34,214 nt of DNA, from the NCBI GenBank assembly GCA_903862855.1, contig CAIOZW010000136.1:1-34214 (forward strand), given 5' to 3'. This DNA comes from an uncultured Acidobacteriota bacterium (GTDB taxonomy: Bacteria; Acidobacteriota; Blastocatellia; RBC074). Every line of letters begins with the position of its first letter. Positions within the stretch are counted from its first letter, which is position 1. A program made the position numbers and the translations under genes. The notes below the pieces were generated by a model. It saw only the letters and a program-made list of their open reading frames with translations, did no database searches and had not been told where the DNA came from. This document shows positions 18,177-26,980 of the stretch, piece by piece.

Positions 18177-18839
18177 GTGCTGAGAGTAGATATGGCGAGA
18201 GAACTGGAGATGATCGGGCAGGGAAGAGTCGTTGCGATTCTTCGGGGCAGCTTTGGCGGGCGGGAGATGGAGATTGTCGAGGTTCTGGCCGGGGCGGGAA
18301 TAGGGGCCGTCGAGGTGACGCTCAACTCACCCGGGGCATTGAGGACGATTGCTGCGCTCGCCGCCCATTTTGGCAATCGGCTGACGGTTGGAGCGGGGAC
18401 GGTTCTGACAGCAGAGGAGGTGGAGAGGGTGGCCGACGCTGGAGGCCGTTTCATTGTCTCGCCAAACCGGGATGCGGCGGTGATCGCCCGAACGAGAGAG
18501 TTGGGGCTGGTCTCCCTTCCGGGATGTTTTACACCTTCGGAGATCGTCGAGGCACTGCAGGCGGGTGCGGACGCGATCAAGCTCTTTCCGGCCCAGCCGC
18601 TGGGCCCCCAGTTTCTGCGGGCGATCCACGGTCCCTTGCCTGGGACCCGTCTTGTGCCAACCGGAGGTGTGACCCCGGAGAGGGCACGTGAGTACTTTGA
18701 GGCTGGCGCCTGGGCAGTTGGTGTCGGGTCGGAACTGCTCGGTCAGGATTACACTGGTGGAGATAATCTGGATCCCCTCGATCGGCGGGCACGTCAGTAT
18801 ACTGCCCTGCAGAGTTCTGAGGGAGCTGAGCGCCGATGA
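18177..18839 (+). CDS. dgoA: KDPG/KDPGal aldolase (class I, Eda/DgoA family)
   Basis: Cleaves 2-dehydro-3-deoxy-6-phospho-aldonates to pyruvate and glyceraldehyde 3-phosphate. The TIM-barrel signatures are present: [20 protein letters not shown] with general-acid/base E46, [43 protein letters not shown] with Schiff-base lysine K135, and [10 protein letters not shown]. The length of 220 residues fits the family. The gene overlaps the downstream kinase by 4 bp (ATGA), and that kinase phosphorylates 2-dehydro-3-deoxygalactonate. The natural substrate is therefore probably the galacto epimer (DgoA role) rather than the Entner-Doudoroff intermediate; the sequence alone cannot separate the two. It is the first gene of the plus-strand operon after a terminator. 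No clear promoter was identified in the 120-bp leader. Confidence 0.92.
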   Translation: MLRVDMARELEMIGQGRVVAILRGSFGGREMEIVEVLAGAGIGAVEVTLNSPGALRTIAALAAHFGNRLTVGAGTVLTAEEVERVADAGGRFIVSPNRDAAVIARTRELGLVSLPGCFTPSEIVEALQAGADAIKLFPAQPLGPQFLRAIHGPLPGTRLVPTGGVTPERAREYFEAGAWAVGVGSELLGQDYTGGDNLDPLDRRARQYTALQSSEGAERR

Positions 18840-19855
18840 TGAACGGTTCAAACGAGATGGACAATCTGATCTGCATCGATACGGGAACGACCAATACGCG
18901 GGTCTGGTATCTGCGGGGAGATGAGATCGTCGCCACGGCGCGGGCTGCCGTTGGCGTTCGTGACACGGCCCGGGAAGGTTCGCCGCGAATGCTCCACGAG
19001 GCGCTGCGCCAAGCGATCGCCCGTGTCTGTGAGGAGGCCATTTCGAGCGGGGTTGAGGGTGAGCCCTGGACGGTCATTGCGGCTGGAATGATCACCTCCC
19101 CGCTTGGTCTGCGGGAGGTTCCGCATCTGGTCGCCCCGGCAGGTCTGGGTGAGCTCGCCGCCAACCATCATCTCTGCTCTTTTCCGGAGATTACCAATCT
19201 GCCGATCCGGCTCGTCCCCGGCGTTCGATCAGGGCCTGATCGAGTCGACCCGGAATCGATCGGTTCGACCGATGTCATGCGTGGTGAGGAGACTCTCGGG
19301 CTTGGCCTGGTGGTGACCGGTCAGCTCAAGCCAGGCTCGACGATCCTCAACCTTGGATCACACTGGAAGATCATCCGCCTCGATGATGATGGGCGTATCT
19401 CTTCAAGTGTCACCTCGCTCACCGGGGAGTTGATTCACGCCAGTCAGACCCAGACAATTCTGGCCAGTTCCGTACCGGCAGAACGCCCGGGCCACCTCGA
19501 CTCCCGCTGGGTTGGCGCTGGAATGAATGAAACGCGAAAGGCGGGTCTGCCACGAGCCCTCTTCTGTGTGAGGCTTCTCGAGCAACGAACCGATTCAACC
19601 CCCGCGGAGAGGCTCTCGTATCTGATCGGGGCCTGCCTCGCGGCCGATCTCGATGGACTTCTCAAGGGTGGACACCTGCCACTAAATGGTGAGGTGGTGA
19701 TTACCGGCGGAGAGGTTCTGGCCGGTGCAGTTATTCAGGTACTGGCAGGCGTAGGGATACGTGCCCGTTCTTTGTCCGAATCCGAGATCGAAGCCGGACT
19801 CCTCGCCGGATTGCGAGCCATTGCCAGTCTCGCCCGACCGGTCACCCAGGGCTGA
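18836..19855 (+). CDS. dgoK: 2-dehydro-3-deoxygalactonokinase
   Basis: ATP-dependent kinase making 2-dehydro-3-deoxy-6-phosphogalactonate, the substrate of the aldolase encoded immediately upstream. The N-terminal phosphate loop reads [16 protein letters not shown], and family blocks follow: [29 protein letters not shown] and NLGSHWKII. The 339 residues match the DgoK family. It is translationally coupled to the aldolase by overlap. The ATG at 18836 has GGGAG about 10 bases upstream; a later Met (codon 8) would also keep the P-loop. Together the pair is the lower half of the De Ley-Doudoroff pathway, used for D-galactonate and for sugar acids derived from galactose or 3,6-anhydrogalactose. 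No galactonate dehydratase or galactose dehydrogenase is in the window. The gene ends 36 bp before the DUF1549/DUF1553 gene. Confidence 0.92.
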   Translation: MMNGSNEMDNLICIDTGTTNTRVWYLRGDEIVATARAAVGVRDTAREGSPRMLHEALRQAIARVCEEAISSGVEGEPWTVIAAGMITSPLGLREVPHLVAPAGLGELAANHHLCSFPEITNLPIRLVPGVRSGPDRVDPESIGSTDVMRGEETLGLGLVVTGQLKPGSTILNLGSHWKIIRLDDDGRISSSVTSLTGELIHASQTQTILASSVPAERPGHLDSRWVGAGMNETRKAGLPRALFCVRLLEQRTDSTPAERLSYLIGACLAADLDGLLKGGHLPLNGEVVITGGEVLAGAVIQVLAGVGIRARSLSESEIEAGLLAGLRAIASLARPVTQG

Positions 19856-19891
19856 GTGGCATCTTCGGATGTTATCCAGGAGTAGAGATCG

Positions 19892-22813
19892 ATGATTACC
19901 AGAAATCTGAAGTTCCTTGTTATTCTATCCGCTTTGGTTGTCCTCGGCTGGTTCCGGTCGATGCCAGTCAGTTCGGCCGTCCAGTCTGAAGAGCCACCGA
20001 TTCGGTTCGGGCGCGATATTCTGCCGATTCTCGCCGCCAACTGTCTCTCCTGCCACGGACCGGATGAGAGAAACCGCAAGGCGGGATTGCGACTCGATCT
20101 CGAAGAGACGGCAAAGGCACCGCGTCGGGCCGGGACTCCCGTCAAGCCAGGTGATCCGGAGGCGAGTCTGATCATCGCCCGCATCACGAGCGCTGACCCT
20201 GATCTGGTCATGCCTCCCCCGTCCTCACACCGCAATGTAACGGCCGAGCAGGTGAAGCTGCTGCGGCGGTGGATAGCCGCCGGTGCCCCGTGGGGGCTCC
20301 ACTGGTCGTTCGAGCCGGTGGTTGCGCCGGCCATCGCCCGGACGAAGAGCCATCCGATCGACCAGTTGATCGACAGCGAACTTGCGGCAAAGGGGCTGCA
20401 GCGAAGTCCGTCTGCCGCACCACAGATTCTGGTCCGGCGCCTCTGGCTCGATCTGGTCGGGCTTCCTCCGGCACCGGAGGTCGCTGACCGCTTCGCCGCC
20501 AGCCCGACTCCGGCGGCCTGGGAGAGGATGGTCGATGAGCTTCTTGCCAGCCCGCGCTTTGGCGAGCACTGGGCCCGAATGTGGCTCGATCTCGCGCGCT
20601 ATGCCGACACCAAAGGTTACGAGAAGGATCTCGGCCGCACCGTCTGGCCATATCGTGACTGGGTCATCGATGCCCTCAACGCTGATATGCCGCTCGACCG
20701 CTTCACCACCGAACAGCTTGCCGGCGATCTGCTGCCAAATCCTGACCAGTCGCAGACCATTGCTACCGCCTACCATCGCAACACCATGACCAACGATGAG
20801 GGTGGAACCGACAACGAAGAGTTCCGGGTGGCCGCCGTCAAGGATCGCATTGACACGACCATGCAGATCTGGATGGGGCTGACCATGGGGTGTGCGAAAT
20901 GCCATACCCACAAGTATGACCCGATCTCCCACGAGGAGTATTACCGTTTCTTTGCCATCTTCAATCAGACCGAAGATGCTGACCGTCCTGATGAGGCACC
21001 GACTCTCGAGATGGCCACTGCTGACGAGAAGGAGCGTCGACAGCAGTTGAAGTCGAATATCGACGCGCTCGAGAAGACGCTGCCGGCGTTCGACCGGCCG
21101 GTCGAGACACCCGGATGGCGGACTCTCTCGATCGGTGAAGTTGTCTCACGTGGCAAGGCGACCGTAAAGATCGAGCCTGACCAGTCCGTCACTGTCAGCG
21201 GAACCAACCCCCCGGAGGAGACTCTCGAACTGACCGTCGCCCTTCCCGCCGGCGAACATACGGCTTTCCGGCTCGAGGCCCTTCCCGAGAAGCAGCCCGG
21301 CGGGCAGTTTACACTTGGGCGTAACAACACGACCGGGAATCTGGTCGTCTCCGAGGTTCGGGCCATGCTCGATGAACGTCCTGTCGAGTTCTCCCGGGCG
21401 AGGGCCGACTACTCCGAGCCTGATGGTGACATTGCACGTGCAATCGATGGTCAGGAGATGACCGGCTGGTCGATCAAATCACGCGGAAGAGAGCCGCACA
21501 CGGCCATCTTCGAGCTTGCCCGTCCACTGCGTCTCGAGACTGCGGCGAGGCTGCGACTCACCATCTCGCACCAGAATGGAGACTCCTCCGCCCTGCGCCG
21601 CTTCCGGCTTCTGACCACCGGTCTCGAGGCCGGTAAGATTGATATCCCCACCTGGACCGCCGAGATACGTCGTAATATCGACGCACTCGCTGAGGCCTAT
21701 GACTCCTTCAACAAGTTCAATGACCGGATAGTCAAGCTGCCGATCATGCGTGAACTTGACGCAGACAAACAGCGCACGACGAGGATCCATCTTCGTGGCA
21801 ACTTCCTTGAGCCCGGCGAGACGGTTACGCCGGGCGTTCCAGCTTCGTTCCATCCATTTCCTGCCGGTGCACCGGTCAACCGGCTTGGGCTCGCTCGCTG
21901 GCTGGTCGATCGACAGAACCCGCTCACACCGCGCGTCTGGGCCAATCGCGTCTGGGCGAGACTCTTCGGAACCGGTATTGTCGAGACCGAGGAGGATTTC
22001 GGTGCGCAGGGCACCTTCCCAACCAATCCGCAACTCCTCGACTGGCTTGCTGCCACCTACCGTGATCAGGGCTGGTCTCTGAAGAGGCTGCTCAAGACGA
22101 TCGTTCTCAGTGAGACCTATCGCCAGGCATCAGAGGTCACTCCTCCACGTCAGCAGGCCGATCCGCGTAACCTTCTTCTCTCCCGCGGGGCTCGTTTCCG
22201 CCTCAGTGCTGAGTCGATTCGTGACCAGGCTCTCAGCATCTCCGGATTGCTCTCTTCAAAGATGGGCGGACCTCCGGTCATGCCTCCTCAACCGGCTGGC
22301 CTCTGGCGCTCCACCTACAATGGTCTGAAGTGGGTCGATTCCGAGGGCGATGATCGTTATCGACGGGCGGTCTACACCTATCTTAAACGGACGACGCCAT
22401 ACCCTTCGATGATCACTTTCGATGGGGGAAGCGGTGAGGTCTGCCAGATCCGCCGCATCCGGACCAATACTCCTCTCCAGGCGCTGGTGACGCTCAATGA
22501 CCCGGTCTTTCTCGAGGCCGCCGCCGGCCTGGCCGGGCGGATGGTCAGCGCTTCCTCCGTCGATTCACAACGCGTTTCTCACGGGTTGCGACTTGCACTG
22601 ATCAGAAAGCCGACCGAGGCCGAGATTGCTCCAATCGTCTCACTCTACCGTGATACCCTGAAGCATTTCGCTTCATCACCTGACAAGGCCGCCGCATTGG
22701 TCAGGGCGACCCGTGCCGAGAGTATGGCAGGAAGCGACCCGGCCTCATTTGCCGCCTGGATTGTTGTCGCCAATACGATTCTCAACCTCGATGAAGTTCT
22801 GATGAGGCACTGA
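19892..22813 (+). CDS. PSCyt1-DUF1549-DUF1553 exported cytochrome-like protein
   Basis: A signal peptide (about 1-29) precedes a planctomycete-type cytochrome C domain with a CxxCH motif (C51, C54, H55 in NCLSCHG). DUF1549 follows (about 130-350), with LVRRLWLDLVGLPP, FGEHWARMWLDLARYADT and a second CxxCH (C334, C337, H338 in CAKCHTHKYDP). A central beta-rich segment (about 420-600) resembles a carbohydrate-binding discoidin-like module. DUF1553 covers about 660-960 (RLGLARWLVDRQNPL, VWARLFGTGIVETEEDFG). At 973 residues it has the usual size. The start has CAGGAG nine bases before the ATG. This architecture is common in Planctomycetes and some Acidobacteriota and almost always sits beside a DUF1501 gene, as here. 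The function is unproven; periplasmic redox-linked carbohydrate processing is the common inference. It probably shares a transcript with the dgo genes (36-bp gap). Confidence 0.93.
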   Translation: MITRNLKFLVILSALVVLGWFRSMPVSSAVQSEEPPIRFGRDILPILAANCLSCHGPDERNRKAGLRLDLEETAKAPRRAGTPVKPGDPEASLIIARITSADPDLVMPPPSSHRNVTAEQVKLLRRWIAAGAPWGLHWSFEPVVAPAIARTKSHPIDQLIDSELAAKGLQRSPSAAPQILVRRLWLDLVGLPPAPEVADRFAASPTPAAWERMVDELLASPRFGEHWARMWLDLARYADTKGYEKDLGRTVWPYRDWVIDALNADMPLDRFTTEQLAGDLLPNPDQSQTIATAYHRNTMTNDEGGTDNEEFRVAAVKDRIDTTMQIWMGLTMGCAKCHTHKYDPISHEEYYRFFAIFNQTEDADRPDEAPTLEMATADEKERRQQLKSNIDALEKTLPAFDRPVETPGWRTLSIGEVVSRGKATVKIEPDQSVTVSGTNPPEETLELTVALPAGEHTAFRLEALPEKQPGGQFTLGRNNTTGNLVVSEVRAMLDERPVEFSRARADYSEPDGDIARAIDGQEMTGWSIKSRGREPHTAIFELARPLRLETAARLRLTISHQNGDSSALRRFRLLTTGLEAGKIDIPTWTAEIRRNIDALAEAYDSFNKFNDRIVKLPIMRELDADKQRTTRIHLRGNFLEPGETVTPGVPASFHPFPAGAPVNRLGLARWLVDRQNPLTPRVWANRVWARLFGTGIVETEEDFGAQGTFPTNPQLLDWLAATYRDQGWSLKRLLKTIVLSETYRQASEVTPPRQQADPRNLLLSRGARFRLSAESIRDQALSISGLLSSKMGGPPVMPPQPAGLWRSTYNGLKWVDSEGDDRYRRAVYTYLKRTTPYPSMITFDGGSGEVCQIRRIRTNTPLQALVTLNDPVFLEAAAGLAGRMVSASSVDSQRVSHGLRLALIRKPTEAEIAPIVSLYRDTLKHFASSPDKAAALVRATRAESMAGSDPASFAAWIVVANTILNLDEVLMRH

Positions 22814-22856
22814 TCCAAGGTGTGATAGCACGAATATCGTGAAAGAGAGAGCAATT

Positions 22857-24347
22857 ATGAACGAAATTACCCGCCGCCATTTTTTTGAGAGAACCGGACT
22901 CGGTCTGGGAGCCATGGCTCTGCAGTCGATCCTCCTGCGTGAGACTCCCGCCCAGTCTGGGAACCCGCTTGCTCCACGCCGGCCGATGCACCCTCCCCGG
23001 GCCCGCAGCGTCATCTATCTCCACATGGCGGGTTCACCATCACAACTTGAGCTCTTCGAGCATAAGCCGGAACTCGAAAAGCTTCATCTCAAGGATGCTC
23101 CACCATCGTTCCTCGCCGGGAAGAGGTTTGCCTTTATCAAGGGTGTGCCAAAGATGCTCGCCAGCCAGTTCCGCTTTGCCCGGCACGGTGAGAGCGGGCA
23201 ATGGGTCAGTGAACTGCTGCCCAACTTTTCACGGGTTGCTGACAAAACGACCATCATCCGCACCGTCCACACCGATCAGTTCAATCACGCCCCGGCCCAG
23301 CTCTATATCCACACCGGCTCACCACGCCTCGGGAATCCCTCCCTTGGTTCCTGGATCACCTATGGTCTCGGAAGTGCGAATGAAGACCTGCCAGGTTTTG
23401 TCGTACTTCTCTCAGGGGGGAAGACTCCAGATGGTGGCAAGTCGCTCTGGGGGTCGGGTTTCCTGCCCAGTGTCTACCAGGGAGTTCAGTGTCGGACGGC
23501 TGGTGATCCGGTTCTCTATCTCAGCAATCCCGAGGGGATCGATCGTGAAGTCCGCCGGCGCACGCTCGATACGCTGGGCCAGATGAATCGTGACGCTCAG
23601 CAGCGAACGGGTGATCCCGAGACCCTCACCCGCATTGCCCAGTATGAACTGGCCTACCGGATGCAGGTCTCAGTCCCGGCGGCCATGGACATCTCTCGCG
23701 AACCCCAGCACATCCTTGACCTCTACGGTGCCCGTCCCGGTTACGTCTCGCCGGCGGAGACCGCCGACGATCCGCGCATCATCTACAAGGGCGATGACCC
23801 AACCTTCGCGAACAACTGTCTGCTTGCCCGCCGCCTGGTCGAGAATGGCGTACGCTTTGTCCAGCTCTACGATTGGGGATGGGATCATCATGGATCATCA
23901 CCGGGTGAGAGTCTCGATGAGACTCTTCCGATCAAGTGTCGCCAGATCGATCGGGCCATCTACGGACTACTCACCGATCTCGAACAGCGCGGTCTTCTCA
24001 AGGATACTCTTGTTGTCTGGGGAGGTGAGTTCGGCCGCACGCCCATGATGCAGAACAATGTGCGCACCGAACTCCGGAAGGGGTTTATCGGGCGCGATCA
24101 TCACACCAATGCCTATACGATGTGGATGGCCGGGGGTGGCGTCAAACCCGGCCTTCAGTACGGGCAGACCGATGAGTTTGGGTACTTTCCTGTCGAGAAT
24201 CCGGTCAGCATCCGTGACATCCAGGCAACCATCGAACACCTCGTCGGGCTCGATCCCTATCGGTTCAACTATCCATACCAGGGCCTGAACAACCGGCTCA
24301 TCGGGCCAACCGAGGAGGGAAAGATCCTCGAGGGGATCCTCGCCTGA
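22857..24347 (+). CDS. DUF1501 protein with Tat signal (sulfatase-fold relative)
   Basis: The N-terminus NEITRRHFFERTGLGLGAMAL is a twin-arginine signal, so the protein should be exported folded. The body carries DUF1501 landmarks: SVIYLHMAGSPSQLELFEHK, GSWITYGLGS, FVVLLSGGKTPDGGK, VQLYDWGWDHHG and LVVWGGEFGRTPMMQ, with HHTNAYTMWMAGGGVKPG near the end. DUF1501 belongs to the alkaline phosphatase/sulfatase superfamily by fold, and the conserved Asp/His positions in the WDHHG and GEFGRTP segments could bind metal. The ATG at 22857 follows GAGAG by six bases; a GTG at 22839 is disfavoured because it would extend the Tat n-region. The length of 496 residues is normal. It follows the DUF1553 gene by 43 bp, its standard partner, and ends 6 bp from the convergent sulfatase gene. 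Confidence 0.93.
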   Translation: MNEITRRHFFERTGLGLGAMALQSILLRETPAQSGNPLAPRRPMHPPRARSVIYLHMAGSPSQLELFEHKPELEKLHLKDAPPSFLAGKRFAFIKGVPKMLASQFRFARHGESGQWVSELLPNFSRVADKTTIIRTVHTDQFNHAPAQLYIHTGSPRLGNPSLGSWITYGLGSANEDLPGFVVLLSGGKTPDGGKSLWGSGFLPSVYQGVQCRTAGDPVLYLSNPEGIDREVRRRTLDTLGQMNRDAQQRTGDPETLTRIAQYELAYRMQVSVPAAMDISREPQHILDLYGARPGYVSPAETADDPRIIYKGDDPTFANNCLLARRLVENGVRFVQLYDWGWDHHGSSPGESLDETLPIKCRQIDRAIYGLLTDLEQRGLLKDTLVVWGGEFGRTPMMQNNVRTELRKGFIGRDHHTNAYTMWMAGGGVKPGLQYGQTDEFGYFPVENPVSIRDIQATIEHLVGLDPYRFNYPYQGLNNRLIGPTEEGKILEGILA

Positions 24348-24353
24348 ATCTCG

Positions 24354-25814
24354 CTACCTCTTCCGGCCAAAATACTTACGGACAATCCAGTCCGGTTGCC
24401 ACTGGTCGGGCTTACGTTCCTCTCCGGAGAGGTCGAGTGGGGTTGGGACACGGCGGTTCGTCGGAATGGCCAGCGTATCACCCACTCGCTCCTGCCACTC
24501 CTTCATTCTTGCCGTGAGCCGTTCGATGTGCGGCCGTGCCCCCGGATGGTCATAGAGATCGACCATCTCATGCGGATCACGCTGCAGATCGAAGAGCTGC
24601 AGAAATCCGATCTGCGGGTAGGCGATCAGCTTCCAGCGCTCATCCCGGATGCCGCGCTGGATATTTCTGAAAGGCAGAAAGACCGTCTCGCGGATCGAGC
24701 TCCGCTCACCCCGCACTAGTGGAAGAAGGCTCTGCCCAGTCAATCCCGAAGGAGTTGGAATCCGGGCCAGCTGACAGATGGTTGGAAAGATGTCGAAAAG
24801 GTAGGTCAGCGCTTCGCTCGATCCTCCACGCGGAATTCCCGGGCCAGCCAAGATCAGCGGAACCCGCACGCTGTGCTGATAGACGCTCTGCTTGCCAAGC
24901 AGCCCATGACTGCCCAGCGCCAGCCCGTTATCGGCAGCATAGACGATGATGGTGTTTCGATCCTGCCCCGTCCGTTTCAGGGCGTCGAGAATCCGGCCGA
25001 CCTGCTCGTCCATATGCGAGAGCAGCCCGTAATACTCGGCAATCTGCTCCCGGATCACCATCTTCTCTCGCGGCCAACCAGCCAGATCCTCATCCCGCAG
25101 ATTGCGCACCATACCATTATCAAATGGATGCTGGGGAAGGAAGTTGATCGGCAACGGTGGAGGGTTATTCTTGTAATAGTTTGTCCATCTTCCGGTCGGC
25201 TGGCGCGGATCGTGGGGGGCGGTGAATGCAATGTAGGCGAAGAATGGATTCTGCCGCTCCCGCTCCTCCAGATACTCGATCGCCGCGTCTGCAAAGAGTT
25301 CACTCGAGAACTTCTCTCCTGTGCGCTCCACGCTCAATCGACCATCCGGAAGGAGATCCTTTACCGGAACCTTCGTATGATCGGACATCCCTCCGAACAT
25401 GATCGCCTTTCCCCGCTGAAATGCCCTCTTCCAGGAGGTCTCTCCGTTATGCCATTTGCCCGTCCCAAAGGTCTCATACCCGCTCTTGGCAAGCATCTCG
25501 GGCAGCAATAGCTCACTCTCCAGCTTCAGCGTGTCGATCTGGAACCAGGTCTTTCCCGTCATGAGCATCGCCCGGCTTGGAACACAGACTGCGCCATTGT
25601 TGCTGCCAAAGACGTGGTTCTGACGGAAACTGAATCCACTCCTTACCAGCCGGTCGATGTTCGGTGTCCGGATATGTCGGTTACCGTGTGCTCCAATCGT
25701 ATCGGCACGTTGATCATCAGCAAAGATGAAGAGGATGTTCGGGCCCCGCCTCACCTGACCGGATGCGATCAGTTGGAGAAAAAGGATCAGTAAAACTGGA
25801 GATATTCGTCTCAT
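24354..25814 (-). CDS. Secreted S1-family sulfatase (Cys-type formylglycine enzyme)
   Basis: Hydrolyses sulfate esters after conversion of C77 to formylglycine. The maturation motif CVPSRAMLMTGK is intact. Metal-site residues appear in NILFIFADDQRAD and in the C-terminal half (YAADNGLALGSHGLLGKQ, followed by SVRVPLILAGPG). A short signal peptide (MRRISPVLLILFLQLIASG) directs it outside the cytoplasm. I chose ATG 25814 because GGGAG lies five bases upstream; the frame opens seven codons earlier without such support. The length of 486 residues is typical. The substrate cannot be told from sequence; carbohydrate sulfate is likely given the convergent dgo/DUF1553/DUF1501 genes and the receptor. 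No formylglycine-generating enzyme is encoded in this window, so maturation must rely on one elsewhere. The gene converges on DUF1501 with no room for a terminator. Confidence 0.95.
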   Translation of the reverse strand: MRRISPVLLILFLQLIASGQVRRGPNILFIFADDQRADTIGAHGNRHIRTPNIDRLVRSGFSFRQNHVFGSNNGAVCVPSRAMLMTGKTWFQIDTLKLESELLLPEMLAKSGYETFGTGKWHNGETSWKRAFQRGKAIMFGGMSDHTKVPVKDLLPDGRLSVERTGEKFSSELFADAAIEYLEERERQNPFFAYIAFTAPHDPRQPTGRWTNYYKNNPPPLPINFLPQHPFDNGMVRNLRDEDLAGWPREKMVIREQIAEYYGLLSHMDEQVGRILDALKRTGQDRNTIIVYAADNGLALGSHGLLGKQSVYQHSVRVPLILAGPGIPRGGSSEALTYLFDIFPTICQLARIPTPSGLTGQSLLPLVRGERSSIRETVFLPFRNIQRGIRDERWKLIAYPQIGFLQLFDLQRDPHEMVDLYDHPGARPHIERLTARMKEWQERVGDTLAIPTNRRVPTPLDLSGEERKPDQWQPDWIVRKYFGRKR

Positions 25815-25819
25815 TTGAA

Positions 25820-25824
25820 CTCCC
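25820..25824 (-). promoter_or_regulatory. Ribosome-binding site of the sulfatase gene
   Basis: GGGAG on the minus strand lies five bases before ATG 25814, which favours that start over the upstream in-frame codon at 25835 and gives a compact signal peptide. Confidence 0.7.
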
Positions 25825-26055
25825 GGGTCTATCATCGATTTGGAGCGGAGTTGAATGGTATTCCTGCAAACCTCAGAGCACTACATCACGCAGACTTGCG
25901 GCGCTGATCGTCCGGTATCTGCTTCTGTAGGTCATATTTGGATCACGATATCTCAATGATAATGGCTGCAGTTGCAGGTGGACTCTTCTCAGGTAAATCT
26001 CTATACCGATTATCATTCAAGCCGGGTTCCAGGCAGGTCGATTGGCCGACTCGAC

Positions 26056-26445
26056 TCATCCCCTCTGGCGCAGACGATCCTCTATCTCCCGATCGAGTGC
26101 CCTCATCAGGATGTTGACCTCTTTCTTGTCCTCCTCCGACAGTTGACTGAACTTGACCAGCAGTGATGTGATCGCCGCATCACTCAATACTCGGGGATCC
26201 GTCTTGCCTCCCCGGGCCTTGTCGAACAGCTCTTCCTCTGAGCGGTTCAGGGCGGCTGCTAATGCCTGCAGCTTCTCAACTGTCACATTGGTCGCGGCTC
26301 CGCTGATGATCTGACTGATGTAGCTCTGCGTAATCTTGAAGCCGCAACGCTGCGCCCGCTCAACAAGATGTCGCTGTGAGATGTTCTCCTCGCTCATTAC
26401 CTGTCGAACGTACTCTGAGAGGTTCGTCTTTTCAGTATCTTCCAT
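26056..26445 (-). CDS. XRE-family helix-turn-helix regulator
   Basis: Small DNA-binding protein of 129 residues. The HTH_3 domain covers about residues 8-75: SEYVRQVMSEENISQRHLVE is followed by the recognition part KITQSYISQIISGAATNVTV and LQALAAALNRSEEELF. The C-terminal 50 residues are charged and helical (FSQLSEEDKKEVNILMRAL, ending EIEDRLRQRG) and may dimerise. There is no sensor or peptidase domain. I use ATG 26445; a GTG two codons earlier is equally possible and neither has a strong ribosome-binding site. It stands alone between the sulfatase and a gene-poor region containing TTGTCGACAA-type palindromes, which could be its operators. Its regulon is unknown. Confidence 0.9.
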   Translation of the reverse strand: MEDTEKTNLSEYVRQVMSEENISQRHLVERAQRCGFKITQSYISQIISGAATNVTVEKLQALAAALNRSEEELFDKARGGKTDPRVLSDAAITSLLVKFSQLSEEDKKEVNILMRALDREIEDRLRQRG

Positions 26446-26484
26446 TTTCACGATATCTTTTCATTAACACAAGAGGTCATCGAG

Positions 26485-26652
26485 ATGCTGATAAACTCTA
26501 TTGATCTAATACCCGGTAGTAGTCTCTGTCTGAGTTTGCACACCGAAAATCCAGTCCCCGCACAGGTACTTGTCGACAAGATGGAAAGAATCCATACACC
26601 TGATATTCTGAATCGACTGGAAGGTGGAGATCAGGAGATGTATTTTTCCTGA
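26485..26652 (+). CDS. Possible 55-residue small protein divergent from the XRE regulator
   Basis: An uninterrupted 56-codon frame begins with ATG 26485, preceded by AAGAGG about eight bases upstream, and ends with TGA at 26650. The product starts MLINSIDLIPGSSLCLSLHT and its second half, VLVDKMERIHTPDILNRLEG, looks plausibly helical. I do not recognise it. Third codon positions are only about 42 percent G or C, well below neighbouring genes, and the start lies only 39 bp from the divergent regulator start, leaving little space for two promoters. It could be a small accessory protein of the regulator or a chance frame; I favour neither strongly. Confidence 0.25.
   Translation: MLINSIDLIPGSSLCLSLHTENPVPAQVLVDKMERIHTPDILNRLEGGDQEMYFS
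26569..26580. promoter_or_regulatory. Perfect 12-bp palindrome CTTGTCGACAAG, possible operator
   Basis: CTTGTCGACAAG is self-complementary over all 12 bases and lies 124 bp upstream of the XRE regulator start. The same core recurs nearby as a split inverted repeat, ATTGTCGA (26734-26741) and TCGACAAT (26752-26759), separated by 10 bases. Paired sites with a shared half-site next to a helix-turn-helix gene suggest protein binding, but no footprint or promoter overlap can be shown. Confidence 0.35.
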
Positions 26653-26883
26653 TCTGTTATGACAAGAGCTGGAGTGAGTCCATCGAGACTCTTCAATTTA
26701 GAGGTAAAGATCGGCCAGGTTTGTCAGAGACTGATTGTCGATCTGAAGGGGTCGACAATTCGAAGACAATATATGCAACCAGCGCTGAAACTGCAATATC
26801 AACAGCAAGAGTTGTCGCACAATATTCAGCCAGCCCCCAAGGGCAAGTGCATTTTCCTTCCAGCCATCTTCTTGGCTTAGCAG

Positions 26884-26958
26884 CTTCTTGGATTCGTGTG
26901 AGATCTCTCTGACTGGAGACCTCCTGGTGGTCTCACGCGAAGACGCAAAGGCGCGAAG
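26884..26958 (+). repeat. Dispersed hairpin repeat, copy 2 (most complete)
   Basis: The left part CTTCTTGGATTCGTGTGAGA continues to ATCTCTCTGACTGGAG, followed by ACCTCCTGGT and the right part GGTCTCACGCGAAGACGCAA ending AGGCGCGAAG. The arms TTCGTGTGAGATC (26893-26905) and GGTCTCACGCGAA (26929-26941) are inverted repeats matching at 11 of 13 positions, so the element can fold into a hairpin. It aligns with 4077-4149 (opposite strand) and 34174-34214. Confidence 0.8.
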
Positions 26959-26962
26959 GAGG

Positions 26963-26980
26963 GGCGGTTCGCGAACCGCC
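26963..26980. repeat. Perfect 18-bp palindrome next to repeat copy 2
   Basis: GGCGGTTCGCGAACCGCC is fully self-complementary and begins four bases after the dispersed repeat ends. It has no following T-tract, so it is not a typical intrinsic terminator. It may be part of a larger composite element or a binding site. Confidence 0.7.
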
